From NCBI RefSeq assembly GCF_001613305.1, contig NZ_BDCC01000037.1, forward strand, positions 1-64,000: a stretch of DNA of 64,000 bases, given 5' to 3'. Made by a program: the position numbers and the translations under genes. Positions within the stretch are counted from its first letter, which is position 1. The number at the start of each line of letters is the position of its first letter. Shown here one piece after another: positions 1 through 8,154 of the stretch. This DNA is from Nocardia vaccinii NBRC 15922. Lineage in GTDB: Bacteria; Actinomycetota; Actinomycetes; Mycobacteriales; Mycobacteriaceae. The notes beneath the pieces were generated by a model. It ran no database searches. It had not been told where the DNA came from and was given only the letters and a program-made list of their open reading frames with translations.

Positions 1-2
1 GC

Positions 3-254
3 CAGTGGCGGCTCGGCTCGCCTACCTGCGTGGAAGATGCCCTGGGCGTGATCGCCGCCGACGCCATCAGCATCATCGCGGGCGAGCGAGACGGAAAACT
101 GGCCCTGTGCGCGTCGCCGACCTGCCGAGCCGCCTTCTTCGACACCAGCCAGAGCCGGACCCGCAAATGGTGTGACATGAACACCTGCGGAAATCGTCAG
201 AAGAAGGCGCGCTTCAACGCCAACCAGCGCAGGAAAACCGTTGCGGCAGAGTAA
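3..254 (+). CDS. CGNR zinc-finger protein, 3' end only
   Basis: C-terminal part of a CGNR zinc-finger (ABATE-type) protein, a family of small putative DNA-binding regulators. The frame is open to the left edge, so the gene begins outside the window. A GTG at 30 is unlikely to be the true start, because family members carry a long N-terminal domain before the finger. The visible motif has Cys-Ala-Ser-Pro-Thr-Cys, then Phe-Phe-Asp-Thr-Ser, then Trp-Cys-Asp-Met and Cys-Gly-Asn-Arg, followed by a basic tail, which is the standard CGNR layout. It ends with TAA at 252-254 and is convergent with the P450 that follows. Its target genes cannot be inferred from this fragment. Confidence 0.85.
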   Translation, partial: QWRLGSPTCVEDALGVIAADAISIIAGERDGKLALCASPTCRAAFFDTSQSRTRKWCDMNTCGNRQKKARFNANQRRKTVAAE

Positions 255-278
255 TATTCACCGAGGCCGTTTCGCCGT

Positions 279-1523
279 TCAGGCGTACTTGACTTCCCAG
301 TGCTTGATGCCGTTGATCCAGCCCGAGCGCAGCCGCTCGGGCTCGGCGAGCTGACTCAGGTCCGGCATGGCATCGGCCAGGGCGTTGAACATGAGGTCGA
401 TCTCGAGCCGGGCGAGGTTCGCCCCGACGCAGTAGTGCGCCCCGGTACCACCGAAGGCCAGATGCGGATTGGGGTCGCGCAGGATGTCGAAGCGGAACGG
501 CTCGTCGAACGCGTCCTCGTCGAAATTCGCTGAGCTGTAGAACAATCCGACCCGCTGACCCTTGCGGATCTGCCGGCCGCCGAGTTCGGTGTCCGCGGTG
601 GCGGTGCGCTGGAACACCGTCACCGGCGTGGCCCACCGGACGATCTCGTCCGGCGCGGTGCGCGGGCGCTCCCGGCGGTACAGCTCCCACTGGTCGGGGT
701 TGTCCACGAACGCCTTCATACCGTGGGTGATGGCGTTGCGGGTGGTCTCGTTGCCGGCCACCGCGAGCAGGATGACGAAGAACCCGAATTCGTCCGATCC
801 CAGCCCCTCACCGTCCATGTCGGCGTGCACGAGCTGACTGACGATATCGTCCAGGGCGTTCGCGCGGCGCTGCTCGGCCATGTTCCAGGCGTATCCGAGG
901 ATTTCCATCGAGGCGTTCGACGCGGAATCGGTATTGCTGGTGTCGCCGTATTCCGGATCGTCGTAGTTGAGCATCTGATTGGACCATTCGAACACCTTGC
1001 GGCGGTCTTCCTGCGGCACGCCCAGCAGTTCGGCGATGGCCTGCAACGGCAGCTCACAGGCGACCTGCTCGACGAAGTCGCCGCGGCCCTCCTGCTTGGC
1101 GGCGTGCACGATCGCCGCGGCGCGCTCGGTCAGCGCGGCACGCAGGCTCTCCACCGCGCGCGGGGTGAATCCCTTGGAGATGATCCGGCGGATCTTGGTG
1201 TGCTTGGGCGGATCCATATTCACCAGCAGCGCGCCGGTCAGCTCGATCTGGTCGACGGTGATTTCACCGGGCAACCGGATGATCGCGCCCTTCTGCTGCG
1301 ATGAGAACAGATCGGACCTGCGCGAGATCTCCTTGATGTCCTCGTGCCTGCTCACCACCCAGTAGCCGCCGTCGCGGAAGCCGCCGGACTGCTCGTCGGC
1401 CTGGGCGTTCCACCAGACGGGTGCGGTGCGGCGGAGCTCGGCGAACTCCCTGACCGGATTTCTGGTCTCCCACAGCGCGGGATCGGTGAAATCGAATCCT
1501 GCGGGTAGCGAGGGCGCGGACAC
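279..1523 (-). CDS. CYP125-like cytochrome P450
   Basis: Cytochrome P450 of about 414 residues that closely resembles the CYP125 family. That family oxidises the terminal methyl of sterol side chains using reduced ferredoxin and O2. Visible features are an N-terminal Phe-Asp-Phe-Thr-Asp-Pro stretch, 'FVEQVACELPLQAIAELLG', the I-helix motif AGNETTR, and the haem loop FGGTGAHYCVGANLAR with the ligand Cys near residue 365. The C-terminus LRSGWINGIKHWEV is also CYP125-like. An ATG at 1586 is in frame. I prefer the GTG at 1523, because AGGAGG lies 5 nt upstream (1529-1534 on the complement). A perfect 13-bp-arm inverted repeat lies at 1628-1658, in the promoter region. The family is recognised; the substrate is inferred, and no cholesterol-ring genes are nearby. 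Confidence 0.88.
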   Translation of the reverse strand: MSAPSLPAGFDFTDPALWETRNPVREFAELRRTAPVWWNAQADEQSGGFRDGGYWVVSRHEDIKEISRRSDLFSSQQKGAIIRLPGEITVDQIELTGALLVNMDPPKHTKIRRIISKGFTPRAVESLRAALTERAAAIVHAAKQEGRGDFVEQVACELPLQAIAELLGVPQEDRRKVFEWSNQMLNYDDPEYGDTSNTDSASNASMEILGYAWNMAEQRRANALDDIVSQLVHADMDGEGLGSDEFGFFVILLAVAGNETTRNAITHGMKAFVDNPDQWELYRRERPRTAPDEIVRWATPVTVFQRTATADTELGGRQIRKGQRVGLFYSSANFDEDAFDEPFRFDILRDPNPHLAFGGTGAHYCVGANLARLEIDLMFNALADAMPDLSQLAEPERLRSGWINGIKHWEVKYA

Positions 1524-1627
1524 TGCTGCCTCCTGGAAGGTCGACGTCGTCGTGGACCGGATATCGGCCGCGTCGGGGCTGGCCACCGCGGCACTGATCT
1601 ATACCGCCCGAAGCGGTGGGAATGCAT

Positions 1628-1658
1628 GTCCAGACACATGGTGGACATGTGTCTGGAC
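1628..1658. promoter_or_regulatory. Inverted-repeat operator upstream of CYP125-like gene (site S1)
   Basis: Perfect inverted repeat: GTCCAGACACATG at 1628-1640 and its reverse complement at 1646-1658, separated by 5 bp. It lies about 105 bp upstream of the preferred P450 start and contains the core TGTCCAGACA (1627-1636). The right arm and flank share 18 identical bases with site S2 at 5013-5030. The likely ligand is a TetR-family repressor such as the one at 1774-2349; that pairing is inferred. Confidence 0.8.
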
Positions 1659-1773
1659 GCTACTACGGAAACCGCTCCACGACAAGGTCGGATCCGGACG
1701 GATTTCGGTGCGCACAGCCGAACGCGGCGCTCGCCGGCCGGGCGGGCGCCGCGTCGACGACTTCGCCGCCGGA

Positions 1774-2349
1774 TCAGCCGAGCAGTCGGCGCGCACAGGC
1801 CTCCAGCAGGTCGGCCACCTGCTCATAGGACAGGTGCCCCATACCACCGTGCAGCAACGCGCCCGAATAGAGCACCTCGAGGATCGCGATGGTTTCGCGT
1901 TCGCCCGGCCCCAGCGCCTCGCCCAGACGCCTGCGGATCTCGGCCCCGATGCACACCCGCAGATGCTTCACATCCGGATCCGCACCCAGCAGCGCGCTGC
2001 TCACCGCACCGGCCAGCGCGGGCTCGTCGGCCACCAGCATCGAGACCTGCCGCAACACCGCTACCACGTGCGCCACCCGATCCCCGCCGCCCACCCGCAT
2101 CGGCGGCGCGGCGGCCAGACGCCGCCAGAACACCTCCGAGATCAGGTGTTCCTTGGAGGAGAAATAGGTGTAGGCGGTGGCCGTGCCGACCCCGGCCGTC
2201 GCGGCGACCAGCCGGATGGTCGTGCCCGGATATCCCTCCCGGGACAACACCTCGACCGCCGACGCGGTCAGGCGATCGACGGTGTCGGCTTGTTTCTCGG
2301 TCAGCCGCCGGCGGGTCGCTTCCCGATTGGTGGACACTTGTTCGGACAT
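1774..2349 (-). CDS. TetR-family transcriptional regulator
   Basis: TetR-type repressor of 191 residues. The N-terminal helix-turn-helix spans roughly residues 27-72: a Leu-Ser-Arg-Glu-Gly-Tyr stretch, then Val-Ala-Ala-Thr-Ala-Gly-Val-Gly, then AYTYFSSKEHL. The remainder is an all-helical ligand and dimerisation domain. It starts 20 bp after the SnoaL-like gene, so it may be co-transcribed with P450-SDR-SnoaL. It also has its own operator-like sequence (TGTTCGGACA, 2339-2348) overlapping the start codon, which suggests autoregulation. It is the best candidate to bind the repeated TGTYYRGACR sites of this block. A C-terminal relative of this protein survives as a fragment at 7764-8099. Confidence 0.9.
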   Translation of the reverse strand: MSEQVSTNREATRRRLTEKQADTVDRLTASAVEVLSREGYPGTTIRLVAATAGVGTATAYTYFSSKEHLISEVFWRRLAAAPPMRVGGGDRVAHVVAVLRQVSMLVADEPALAGAVSSALLGADPDVKHLRVCIGAEIRRRLGEALGPGERETIAILEVLYSGALLHGGMGHLSYEQVADLLEACARRLLG

Positions 2350-2354
2350 GCGTC
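2332..2354. promoter_or_regulatory. Operator-like sequence over the TetR start codon (site S5)
   Basis: GGACACTTGTTCGGACATGC and flank; the core TGTTCGGACA is at 2339-2348 and the ATG of the TetR gene is at 2347-2349. It resembles the first repeat of site S6 (GGACACTATGTTC) and shares 11 of 12 bases with GTCCGGACAAGT of site S4. Because it overlaps coding sequence, part of the similarity could be chance. Confidence 0.45.
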
Positions 2355-2368
2355 TTGACTATACGCGT

Positions 2369-2917
2369 TCACCACAGCGGAACGGGTGCTTCGCCGATCT
2401 TGTACCAGCCCGGCAGCGGTCCCGAGCCGGTGCGCTCGATGCGCCTGCGCATGCCGTCCGACAGCGCGTCGGCGGTGATCATCTCCATGAACAGCGCGCT
2501 GACATTGCCGAAGTCGAAGAAGTCCCGCTGCCAGGACCACTGGAAGTTGCCGCCGTAGCGGAACCAGCTGCCGCCGATGCCCTCCGGCGAGTAGTTCCGG
2601 CCGTCGGGGCGGGTCGCATCGCTGATCTGCTTCCACAGCCCGATGACGGTGCCGCTGCGATCGTCGACGACGAATTCCTGATACGGATAGGTCCATCCCT
2701 CCAAGCCGTCCATCTCGAGGCCGATGGCGATATCGCGGATCTCCTCCCGGCCGACCGCCATGAATTCCTGTTTGGGGCCGTAGTTCCAGCCGTAGGTGGC
2801 GTCCTCGGTGTAGTACTCGGCCAGCGGACGCCAATCGCCCGCGGCTTCGCAGTCCTTGTTGGCCTGTTCCCAGCGGGTGACCATCTCGTCGAGTTCGGCG
2901 CGATCGAATTGCGGCAC
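2369..2917 (-). CDS. SnoaL/NTF2-like fold protein
   Basis: Small NTF2-like (SnoaL-type) protein of about 182 residues, a fold used by polyketide cyclases, ketosteroid isomerase-like and dehydratase-like enzymes. Typical features are the N-terminal helix 'VTRWEQANKDCEAAGDW', then 'YYTEDATYGWNYGP', then an aromatic-rich beta sheet. An ATG at 2947 is in frame. I prefer the GTG at 2917, because GAAAGG sits 9 nt upstream. It lies 38 bp after the SDR gene and belongs to the P450-SDR-SnoaL unit, so it probably acts on the oxidised intermediate. No substrate can be named from sequence. Confidence 0.82.
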   Translation of the reverse strand: MPQFDRAELDEMVTRWEQANKDCEAAGDWRPLAEYYTEDATYGWNYGPKQEFMAVGREEIRDIAIGLEMDGLEGWTYPYQEFVVDDRSGTVIGLWKQISDATRPDGRNYSPEGIGGSWFRYGGNFQWSWQRDFFDFGNVSALFMEMITADALSDGMRRRIERTGSGPLPGWYKIGEAPVPLW

Positions 2918-2955
2918 GGCAGTGGACCTTTCGTGGAGGGAGATCATGAATGTGT

Positions 2956-3732
2956 TTACGAACGTTTCGGCGCTTCGGGTTGCACCTCGACCAGGATCAG
3001 CTGACTGCCCCGGGGCGTGCCGACGACCGAGCCGATCGCCGCGGCCATATCCGAGGGGCGCAGCAGGTACGGGTGCCGGGCGAAGCCCCAGGCCACCCAG
3101 TCCTCGATCAGCGGCCCGACGACCTCGGCCTCGGCATTCATCCCCATCCCGGTGCGAGTGGGTCCGGGGCGCACCAGGCTCACCCGGACGCCGGTGCCCT
3201 CGAGTTCCATCCGCATCTGCTCGGCCATGCCCTCGAGACCGGCCTTGGCCGCGTTGTAGGCGCCCATGCGCGGGCGGGGCGAATGCGCGCAGTCGGAGCT
3301 GATCAGCACAAAATCCCCACGGCCCCTTGCGATCATATCGGGAACCACCCGGCGGGCGAGGCGATGCGGGCCGACCAGATGGATGTCGACCTGCCGGGCG
3401 AAGTCCGCGGTACTCATCTCGTGCACCAGCGCGAATTCCACATCACCCGCACCGGAGACGACCACCTCCGCCGGACCCAATGCCGCCTCGGCGGCCGAGA
3501 CGAACGCATCGACGGACCCGTCATCGGTGACGTCCAACCGGTGCGCGACGGCCGCACCGCCCGCGGCGCGGATCTTCTCGGCCAATTGCTCGCACGCGTC
3601 CACCCGGCGCGCGCCCAGTGCGACCGGATACCCTTGCCCGGCAAGTAATTCCGCGGTGGCGGCGCCGATGCCCGAGGACGCTCCGGCGATCAGTACGGGC
3701 CGCCGATCCGGATTGGGTTCGAAACGCGGCAT
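2956..3732 (-). CDS. Short-chain dehydrogenase/reductase
   Basis: Classical SDR of 258 residues. The nucleotide-binding motif GASSGIG is at residues 17-23. The catalytic Ser lies in 'LISSD' near 145, with Tyr159 and Lys163 in the YNAAK motif. A TGxxxGxG-type first strand and 'PGPTRTGM' after the active site complete the fold. The ATG lies one base after the TGA of the upstream P450 (TGA-G-ATG), so the two are translationally coupled. The likely role is oxidation of an alcohol made by the P450, or reduction of the matching ketone. The substrate is unknown. Confidence 0.88.
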   Translation of the reverse strand: MPRFEPNPDRRPVLIAGASSGIGAATAELLAGQGYPVALGARRVDACEQLAEKIRAAGGAAVAHRLDVTDDGSVDAFVSAAEAALGPAEVVVSGAGDVEFALVHEMSTADFARQVDIHLVGPHRLARRVVPDMIARGRGDFVLISSDCAHSPRPRMGAYNAAKAGLEGMAEQMRMELEGTGVRVSLVRPGPTRTGMGMNAEAEVVGPLIEDWVAWGFARHPYLLRPSDMAAAIGSVVGTPRGSQLILVEVQPEAPKRS

Positions 3733-3733
3733 C

Positions 3734-4939
3734 TCAGGCAACCTCCACCTGGATGGGCAGGTGGGCGAAGCCGCGCACGTTGGTGGAGTGCACCCGCTCG
3801 ATTCCGGTCTCGGCCAGGCCGTACCCGCGCACCCGCGCGCCGAACTCGCGCAGCGCGATGGTCGCCTCCAGCCGGGCCAGATGCGCGCCGAGGCAAAAGT
3901 GCACGCCCGCACCGAAACTGGCGAGATTGCCCTTGTCGGCGCGATCGATGCGGTAGGTGTCGCCGTCGTCGAACACCTCGGAGTCCCGGTTGGCCGAGCC
4001 GATGAGCAGCAACACCTTCGCACCCTCGGGGATGGTCCGTCCGTACATCTCGATATCGGTTGCGGCACTGCGGGCCACGAGCTGACTCGAGGTGTCGTAG
4101 CGCAGCGTCTCCTCGACCCAGTCCGGGACCAGTTCGGGCTCCGCCCGAACCTTGGCGTATTCGGCCGGATCGCGCCCGGCCCAGTACAGCGCGTTACCGA
4201 GCAGTTTGGTGGTGGTCTCGTTCCCGGCGACGACCATCAGGAACATGAACCCGATGATCTCCTCGGCCGACAGGCGGTCACCGTCGATCTCGGCGTCGAG
4301 CAGCGCGGAGGTCAGATCGTCGGACGGATTCGACCGCCGCGCCTCGACCATTTCGCTGTAATAGGTGATCAGCGACAGCGCCGCCTCGATCGCGGGTACA
4401 GGGACGTCGAGCACGCCCTCGTCCCGGTGCACCACCAGATCCGCGAGCCGGCGAACCTCGGCGCGATCGGATTCGGGGACGCCCATGAGTTCGGAGATCA
4501 CGTCCATGGGCAGTTTTCCGGCGAAATCCTCGATCCAGTCGAAACTTCCGCGATCGAGCGCCGGTTCCAGATGCTCCAGGGTCAGCTCGCGGATGCGGGC
4601 ATCCATCTCGGTGACGCGCCGGGGCGTGAACCCCTTGTAGACCAGGCGGCGCATGCGCACGTGCCGAGGATCGTCCATGGCCAGGAACGACATGGTCTTG
4701 TGCGCGTGCGGCCCCCACGCGGCCGGATCCAGCGACACTCCCATAGCGCTCGACAGCCGCACATTGTCCCGGAATCCGGTGATGACGTCCGCATGCCGGG
4801 ACAGCGCCCAGAATCCCAGATCCGGGTTGTGGTACAACGGCGCATCGGCGCGCAGGCGCTCGTAGGTCGGGTACGGGTCGTCGTGGAACCGGTAGTCGTA
4901 CGGATCGAACGTGAACGGCTCCAGGGAGGCCGAAGTCAT
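3734..4939 (-). CDS. Cytochrome P450 (bacterial class I, family not assigned)
   Basis: Cytochrome P450 of 401 residues. The I-helix has AGNETTT, the ExxR motif is in 'EETLR', and the haem loop is FGAGVHFCLGAHLAR with the ligand Cys near 349. The N-terminus 'FDPYDYRFHDDPYPTYERLR' is typical of soluble actinobacterial P450s. The ATG at 4939 is preferred over an upstream in-frame extension to 5119, which would read through operator S2. It is the first gene of the P450-SDR-SnoaL(-TetR) unit and is divergent from the aldehyde dehydrogenase at 5205. No ferredoxin is encoded in this block, so electron transfer must come from elsewhere. Confidence 0.88.
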   Translation of the reverse strand: MTSASLEPFTFDPYDYRFHDDPYPTYERLRADAPLYHNPDLGFWALSRHADVITGFRDNVRLSSAMGVSLDPAAWGPHAHKTMSFLAMDDPRHVRMRRLVYKGFTPRRVTEMDARIRELTLEHLEPALDRGSFDWIEDFAGKLPMDVISELMGVPESDRAEVRRLADLVVHRDEGVLDVPVPAIEAALSLITYYSEMVEARRSNPSDDLTSALLDAEIDGDRLSAEEIIGFMFLMVVAGNETTTKLLGNALYWAGRDPAEYAKVRAEPELVPDWVEETLRYDTSSQLVARSAATDIEMYGRTIPEGAKVLLLIGSANRDSEVFDDGDTYRIDRADKGNLASFGAGVHFCLGAHLARLEATIALREFGARVRGYGLAETGIERVHSTNVRGFAHLPIQVEVA

Positions 4940-5001
4940 CACGTGTACCTCGAATTCGTGAACGCGCGCCTTCGGGACCGGAACTCGGTCCGGATTCCGA
5001 A

Positions 5002-5030
5002 AGACACATAGCTGGACATGTGTCTGGACG
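5002..5030. promoter_or_regulatory. Inverted-repeat operator upstream of the P450-SDR-SnoaL unit (site S2)
   Basis: AGACACAT (5002-5009) and ATGTGTCT (5018-5025) form an 8-bp inverted repeat with an 8-bp spacer. The right half, TGGACATGTGTCTGGACG (5013-5030), is identical over 18 bp to part of site S1 at 1642-1659. It lies about 65-90 bp upstream of the P450 start, inside the divergent promoter region shared with the aldehyde dehydrogenase. Confidence 0.75.
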
Positions 5031-5160
5031 GTATCATCGACACCAGCTCGCCACAACGGGCAGCCCTGCGTTCGACTACCGCTCGATCCTGGAGACTCCT
5101 GTGAATTACCCGAGCACATGGGGTTTTCCGCGCGCTCCTTGCATCCGGTCGGTGAACCGA

Positions 5161-5196
5161 ATTATATTCCGAACACCTGTCCAGACATGCATCGGA
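5161..5196 (+). promoter_or_regulatory. Promoter/operator of the aldehyde dehydrogenase (site S3)
   Basis: TATATT (about 5164-5169) is a plausible -10 element in otherwise GC-rich DNA. It is followed at once by AACACCTGTCCAGACATG, which contains TGTCCAGACA at 5178-5187, the same core as site S1. A repressor bound here would cover the transcription start and the leader of the gene starting at 5205. Core identity is seen directly; promoter activity is inferred. Confidence 0.55.
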
Positions 5197-5204
5197 GATG
5201 ACAG

Positions 5205-6674
5205 ATGAACGGTCTCGTCCCAGCGGACGGCACTCCCCTGCTGATCGGCGGCAAACTGGTCCCCGGCGGGTCGGGCGTCTTCGCGACGATCAATCCCGCC
5301 ACCGAAGAGGTACTCGGCCACGCCGCCGACGCCTCGCCCGAGGACATGGATGCGGCCATCGCCGCGGCCCGGGCAGCGTTCGACGACACCGACTGGTCCC
5401 GCGATCACGCGTTCCGCGCCCACTGCGTCCGCCAGCTGCGCGACGCCATGCGGGCCCATATCGAAGAGCTGCGCGAGATCACCATCGCCGAGGTCGGCGC
5501 GCCGGTCATGCTCACCAGCGGCCCACAGCTCGAGGGGCCGGTGGGCGATCTGTCCTTCGCCGCCGACCTGGCCGAAAGTTTCAGCTGGACAACAGATCTC
5601 GGCATCGGCGAGACGATGGGCATTTCCAGCCGCCGCACCATCCGCCGCGAGGCGGTGGGCGTCGTCGGGGCGATCACGCCGTGGAACTTCCCGCACCAGA
5701 TCAACCTCGCCAAGATCGGCCCAGCCCTCGCGGCAGGCAACACCGTCGTACTCAAGCCCGCACCCGATACCCCGTGGTGCGCCGCGGTGCTCGGCAAGCT
5801 GGTCGTCGAGCACACCGACATTCCGGCCGGCGTGCTCAATATCGTGACCTCACAGGATCATTCGCTCGGCGCGCGCCTGGTGGAGGATCCCCGGGTGGAC
5901 ATGATCACGTTCACCGGATCCACCGATACCGGGCGGGCGGTGATGTCCGGGGCAGCGGCGACGCTCAAGCGCACCTTCCTCGAACTCGGCGGCAAATCCG
6001 CCTCGATCGTCCTCGACGATGCCGATATCGCGGGCGCGGCGAGCTTCACCGCCTTCTCGGTCGCGGTGCACGCGGGCCAGGGCTGCGCCCTGACCACACG
6101 GCTGGTGGTACCGCGGGCGTCCTACGACGACGCGGTCGCCGCCGCGGCCAAGGCCATGGCCGGGCTCGGCGCGGGTGATCCGACCAACCCCGGAACCATT
6201 TGTGGCCCATTGATTTCCGCCCGTCAGCGCGAGCGGGTACAAGGCTATCTGGACAGTGCGCTGCGCGAGGGCGGGCGCTTCGCGACCGGTGGCGGACGGC
6301 CGGCGGATCGCGACCGCGGTTTCTTCATCGAGCCGACTGTCATCGCCGGGCTGGACAATACCGCGACCGTCGCGCAGGAGGAGATCTTCGGGCCGGTGCT
6401 GGTCGTGATCGCGCACGACGGCGACCAGGACGCCGTGCGCATCGCGAACGAATCCCCGTACGGCCTGTCCGGGGCGATCTGGGGCACCGACCAGGAGCGC
6501 ATCGAGCGAGCGGTCGCGGGTGTGCGGACCGGTACGCTCGGCGTCAACGGCGGCCAGTGGTACAACGCCGATGCCCCGTTCGGCGGTTACAAGCAGTCCG
6601 GTATCGGCCGGGAAATGGGCGTGGCCGGTTTCGAGGAATATCTCGAGACCAAACTCGTCGCCACGCCCGCCTGA
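5205..6674 (+). CDS. NAD(P)-dependent aldehyde dehydrogenase
   Basis: Aldehyde dehydrogenase superfamily enzyme of 489 residues, oxidising an aldehyde to the acid. Motifs are 'TPWNFP' (158-163), FTGSTDTGRAV near 236-246, the general base Glu260 in LELGGKS, and the nucleophile Cys294 in HAGQGCALTT. The C-terminal EEIFGPV and 'GGYKQSGIGREMG' are also present. The ATG at 5205 has GGAG about 8 nt upstream. It is divergent from the P450 unit with operators S2 and S3 between them, so the aldehyde probably derives from P450/SDR chemistry on the same substrate. A UUCG-capped hairpin follows the stop codon. Confidence 0.9.
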   Translation: MNGLVPADGTPLLIGGKLVPGGSGVFATINPATEEVLGHAADASPEDMDAAIAAARAAFDDTDWSRDHAFRAHCVRQLRDAMRAHIEELREITIAEVGAPVMLTSGPQLEGPVGDLSFAADLAESFSWTTDLGIGETMGISSRRTIRREAVGVVGAITPWNFPHQINLAKIGPALAAGNTVVLKPAPDTPWCAAVLGKLVVEHTDIPAGVLNIVTSQDHSLGARLVEDPRVDMITFTGSTDTGRAVMSGAAATLKRTFLELGGKSASIVLDDADIAGAASFTAFSVAVHAGQGCALTTRLVVPRASYDDAVAAAAKAMAGLGAGDPTNPGTICGPLISARQRERVQGYLDSALREGGRFATGGGRPADRDRGFFIEPTVIAGLDNTATVAQEEIFGPVLVVIAHDGDQDAVRIANESPYGLSGAIWGTDQERIERAVAGVRTGTLGVNGGQWYNADAPFGGYKQSGIGREMGVAGFEEYLETKLVATPA

Positions 6675-6691
6675 GAGGTTTCGGTCCGAGG

Positions 6692-6715
6692 CCGGAACCG
6701 GTTCGCCGGTTCCGG
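6692..6715 (+). terminator. Hairpin with UUCG tetraloop after the aldehyde dehydrogenase
   Basis: Perfect 10-bp stem, CCGGAACCGG (6692-6701) and CCGGTTCCGG (6706-6715), closed by the loop TTCG. It begins 18 bp after the stop codon. No U-tract follows, which is common for GC-rich actinobacterial terminators. It may instead attenuate transcription into the SDR at 6810. Confidence 0.7.
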
Positions 6716-6809
6716 TGTTCGGCGCTCGCGGGTCGCGCGGGAGGCCCGTACATCCTTGTCCCGCACCGAGGTTCGGCCGGATAGCGGCCGAGACGGCGAG
6801 GAGCCGGAT

Positions 6810-7679
6810 ATGACCGATACAGCTCTGCTCGCGGGTCGCGGCGCGGTCGTCGTAGGCGGCGGCAGCGGCGTGGGGCGGGCGGTCGCCGAACTGCTCGCCG
6901 CGCACGGCGCTGGCCTCGTGGTGAACTCGCGCACCGAGGAGTCGGTGCGCGAGGTCACCGAGACCATCGTCGGCGCGGGCGGGCGAGCGGTGGGAATCGC
7001 CGGTTCGGCGGCCGACGAGCAGATCGCCGGAAGTCTCATCACCACGTGCGCCGAGACGTACGGCGGCATCGACATCCTGATCAACTGCGCCGGGATCGCC
7101 GAACCGCGCCGATCCTCGATTCTCGATGTGAGCGGCGAGGATTGGCGCACGCTGCTCGATTCGCACCTGTCCACGGTGTTCCACACCTGCCGCGCCGCCG
7201 CACCGCTCATGGCCGCGCGCGGCGGCGGTTCGATCGTCAACACCGGATCGTTCGCCTACCTCGGCGATTACGGCGGCACCGGCTATCCGGCCGGTAAGGG
7301 TGCGGTGACCAGTCTGAGCCTGGCCATGGCCGCCGAGTTGAAGCAGTCCGGCGTCCGGGTCAACGTCGTCTGCCCCGGGGCGAAGACGCGGCTGTCGACG
7401 GGCCCGGACTACGAGGAGCACATTCGCGACCTGCACCGGCGCGGTCTGCTCGACGAGGTCACCATGCAGGGCTCGCTCGACGCGCCGCCGCCGGAATACG
7501 CCGCAGCGCTGTATCTGTTCCTCGCCGCCGGCGCGGTCAGCGGCGAGATCTTCATCGCCGCAGGCGGTTTCGTCGGCACCTTCGCTCGCCCGGCGATGGC
7601 CGCGATCGGCTATCGCGACCATGTGCGGGAGCCGCCCTGGTCCGTCACGGAACTGAGCTCGCTGTTCGAGGGCAGGTGA
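6810..7679 (+). CDS. Short-chain dehydrogenase/reductase
   Basis: SDR of 289 residues. The cofactor loop is GGGSGVG (16-22), 'INCAGIAEP' provides the NAG-like strand, the catalytic Ser147 lies in 'VNTGSF', and Tyr159 and Lys163 form YPAGK. The ATG at 6810 follows GAGGAG (6798-6803); an upstream extension to 6756 has no such site. The C-terminal 40 residues extend beyond the core, with 'YRDHVREPPWSVTELSSLF', as in SDRs related to multifunctional-enzyme hydroxyacyl-CoA dehydrogenases. It lies downstream of the aldehyde dehydrogenase on the same strand and probably serves the same pathway. Confidence 0.87.
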   Translation: MTDTALLAGRGAVVVGGGSGVGRAVAELLAAHGAGLVVNSRTEESVREVTETIVGAGGRAVGIAGSAADEQIAGSLITTCAETYGGIDILINCAGIAEPRRSSILDVSGEDWRTLLDSHLSTVFHTCRAAAPLMAARGGGSIVNTGSFAYLGDYGGTGYPAGKGAVTSLSLAMAAELKQSGVRVNVVCPGAKTRLSTGPDYEEHIRDLHRRGLLDEVTMQGSLDAPPPEYAAALYLFLAAGAVSGEIFIAAGGFVGTFARPAMAAIGYRDHVREPPWSVTELSSLFEGR

Positions 7680-7763
7680 CGGGCCGCCCAAGCTCATGCC
7701 CGTCCCGAGCACAGAGGTGCACCGTCGCAGGTCCGCCCGCATTCCGGAGTCCAGACCGAGGCG

Positions 7764-8099
7764 TTGCGAGTGACGGGTCGGACACTCCCGGCAGGTTGTC
7801 CGCAACATGTGTCCGGACAAGTATTCAGACACTTGTACGGTCCCGTGTACGAAGCAGATACCCGCACTTGCTCCGAGGACGGGCTTGCCGATGCCCCGGG
7901 GCTCACCGCCCAGGCCGAAGCACAGATTCGCCTGCGGGCCCGGGCGGCGCTGGCGTCCGACGCGGATCCGGCGGCCGTCGAGCGCCTAGCGGCCCTATAC
8001 ACGGGCGCGATACTCAGCGCCGCTGCGGGATACGCGAACCTGACCGATGGGGCCCGGTCGATCGACGATGTGGCGCGTCGCATACTGAATCGGCACTGA
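7764..8099 (+). pseudogene. Decapitated TetR-family regulator remnant
   Basis: Open frame of 111 codons beginning with TTG. From about 7914 it encodes the C-terminal third of a TetR-like ligand domain and has no helix-turn-helix. It aligns with the end of the intact TetR at 1774-2349: IRLRARAAL against IRRRLGEAL, LYTGAILSAAAGY against LYSGALLHGGMGH, and ARRILNR against ARRLLG. The N-terminal half is replaced by unrelated sequence that includes operator-like site S4. I read this as a paralogous repressor that lost its DNA-binding half. A short expressed protein (for example from GTG near 7849) cannot be excluded. Confidence 0.65.
7804..7838. promoter_or_regulatory. Operator-like cluster (site S4)
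   Basis: The segment contains the perfect palindrome TGTCCGGACA (7810-7819), preceded by ACATG. Overlapping it is a second inverted repeat, ACAAGT/ACTTGT, with an 8-bp spacer (about 7817-7836). ACATGTGTCCGGAC matches the right arm of S1 (ACATGTGTCTGGAC) at 13 of 14 bases. It precedes the TetR remnant and the DUF1059-type mini-gene, and may be the old autoregulatory site of the lost repressor. Confidence 0.6.
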
Positions 8100-8154
8100 G
8101 ATCGACGGCGCCGTCCCTCGCGGGCGGTACCGCATCGCGAAAGGAAGCGATTCC

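Noticed and set aside
5850..7832. 660-codon open frame on the minus strand opposite ALDH and SDR
   Set aside because: It lies antisense to two genes with intact catalytic motifs; its protein is His/Arg/Gly-rich with no recognisable domain. High GC keeps antisense frames open.
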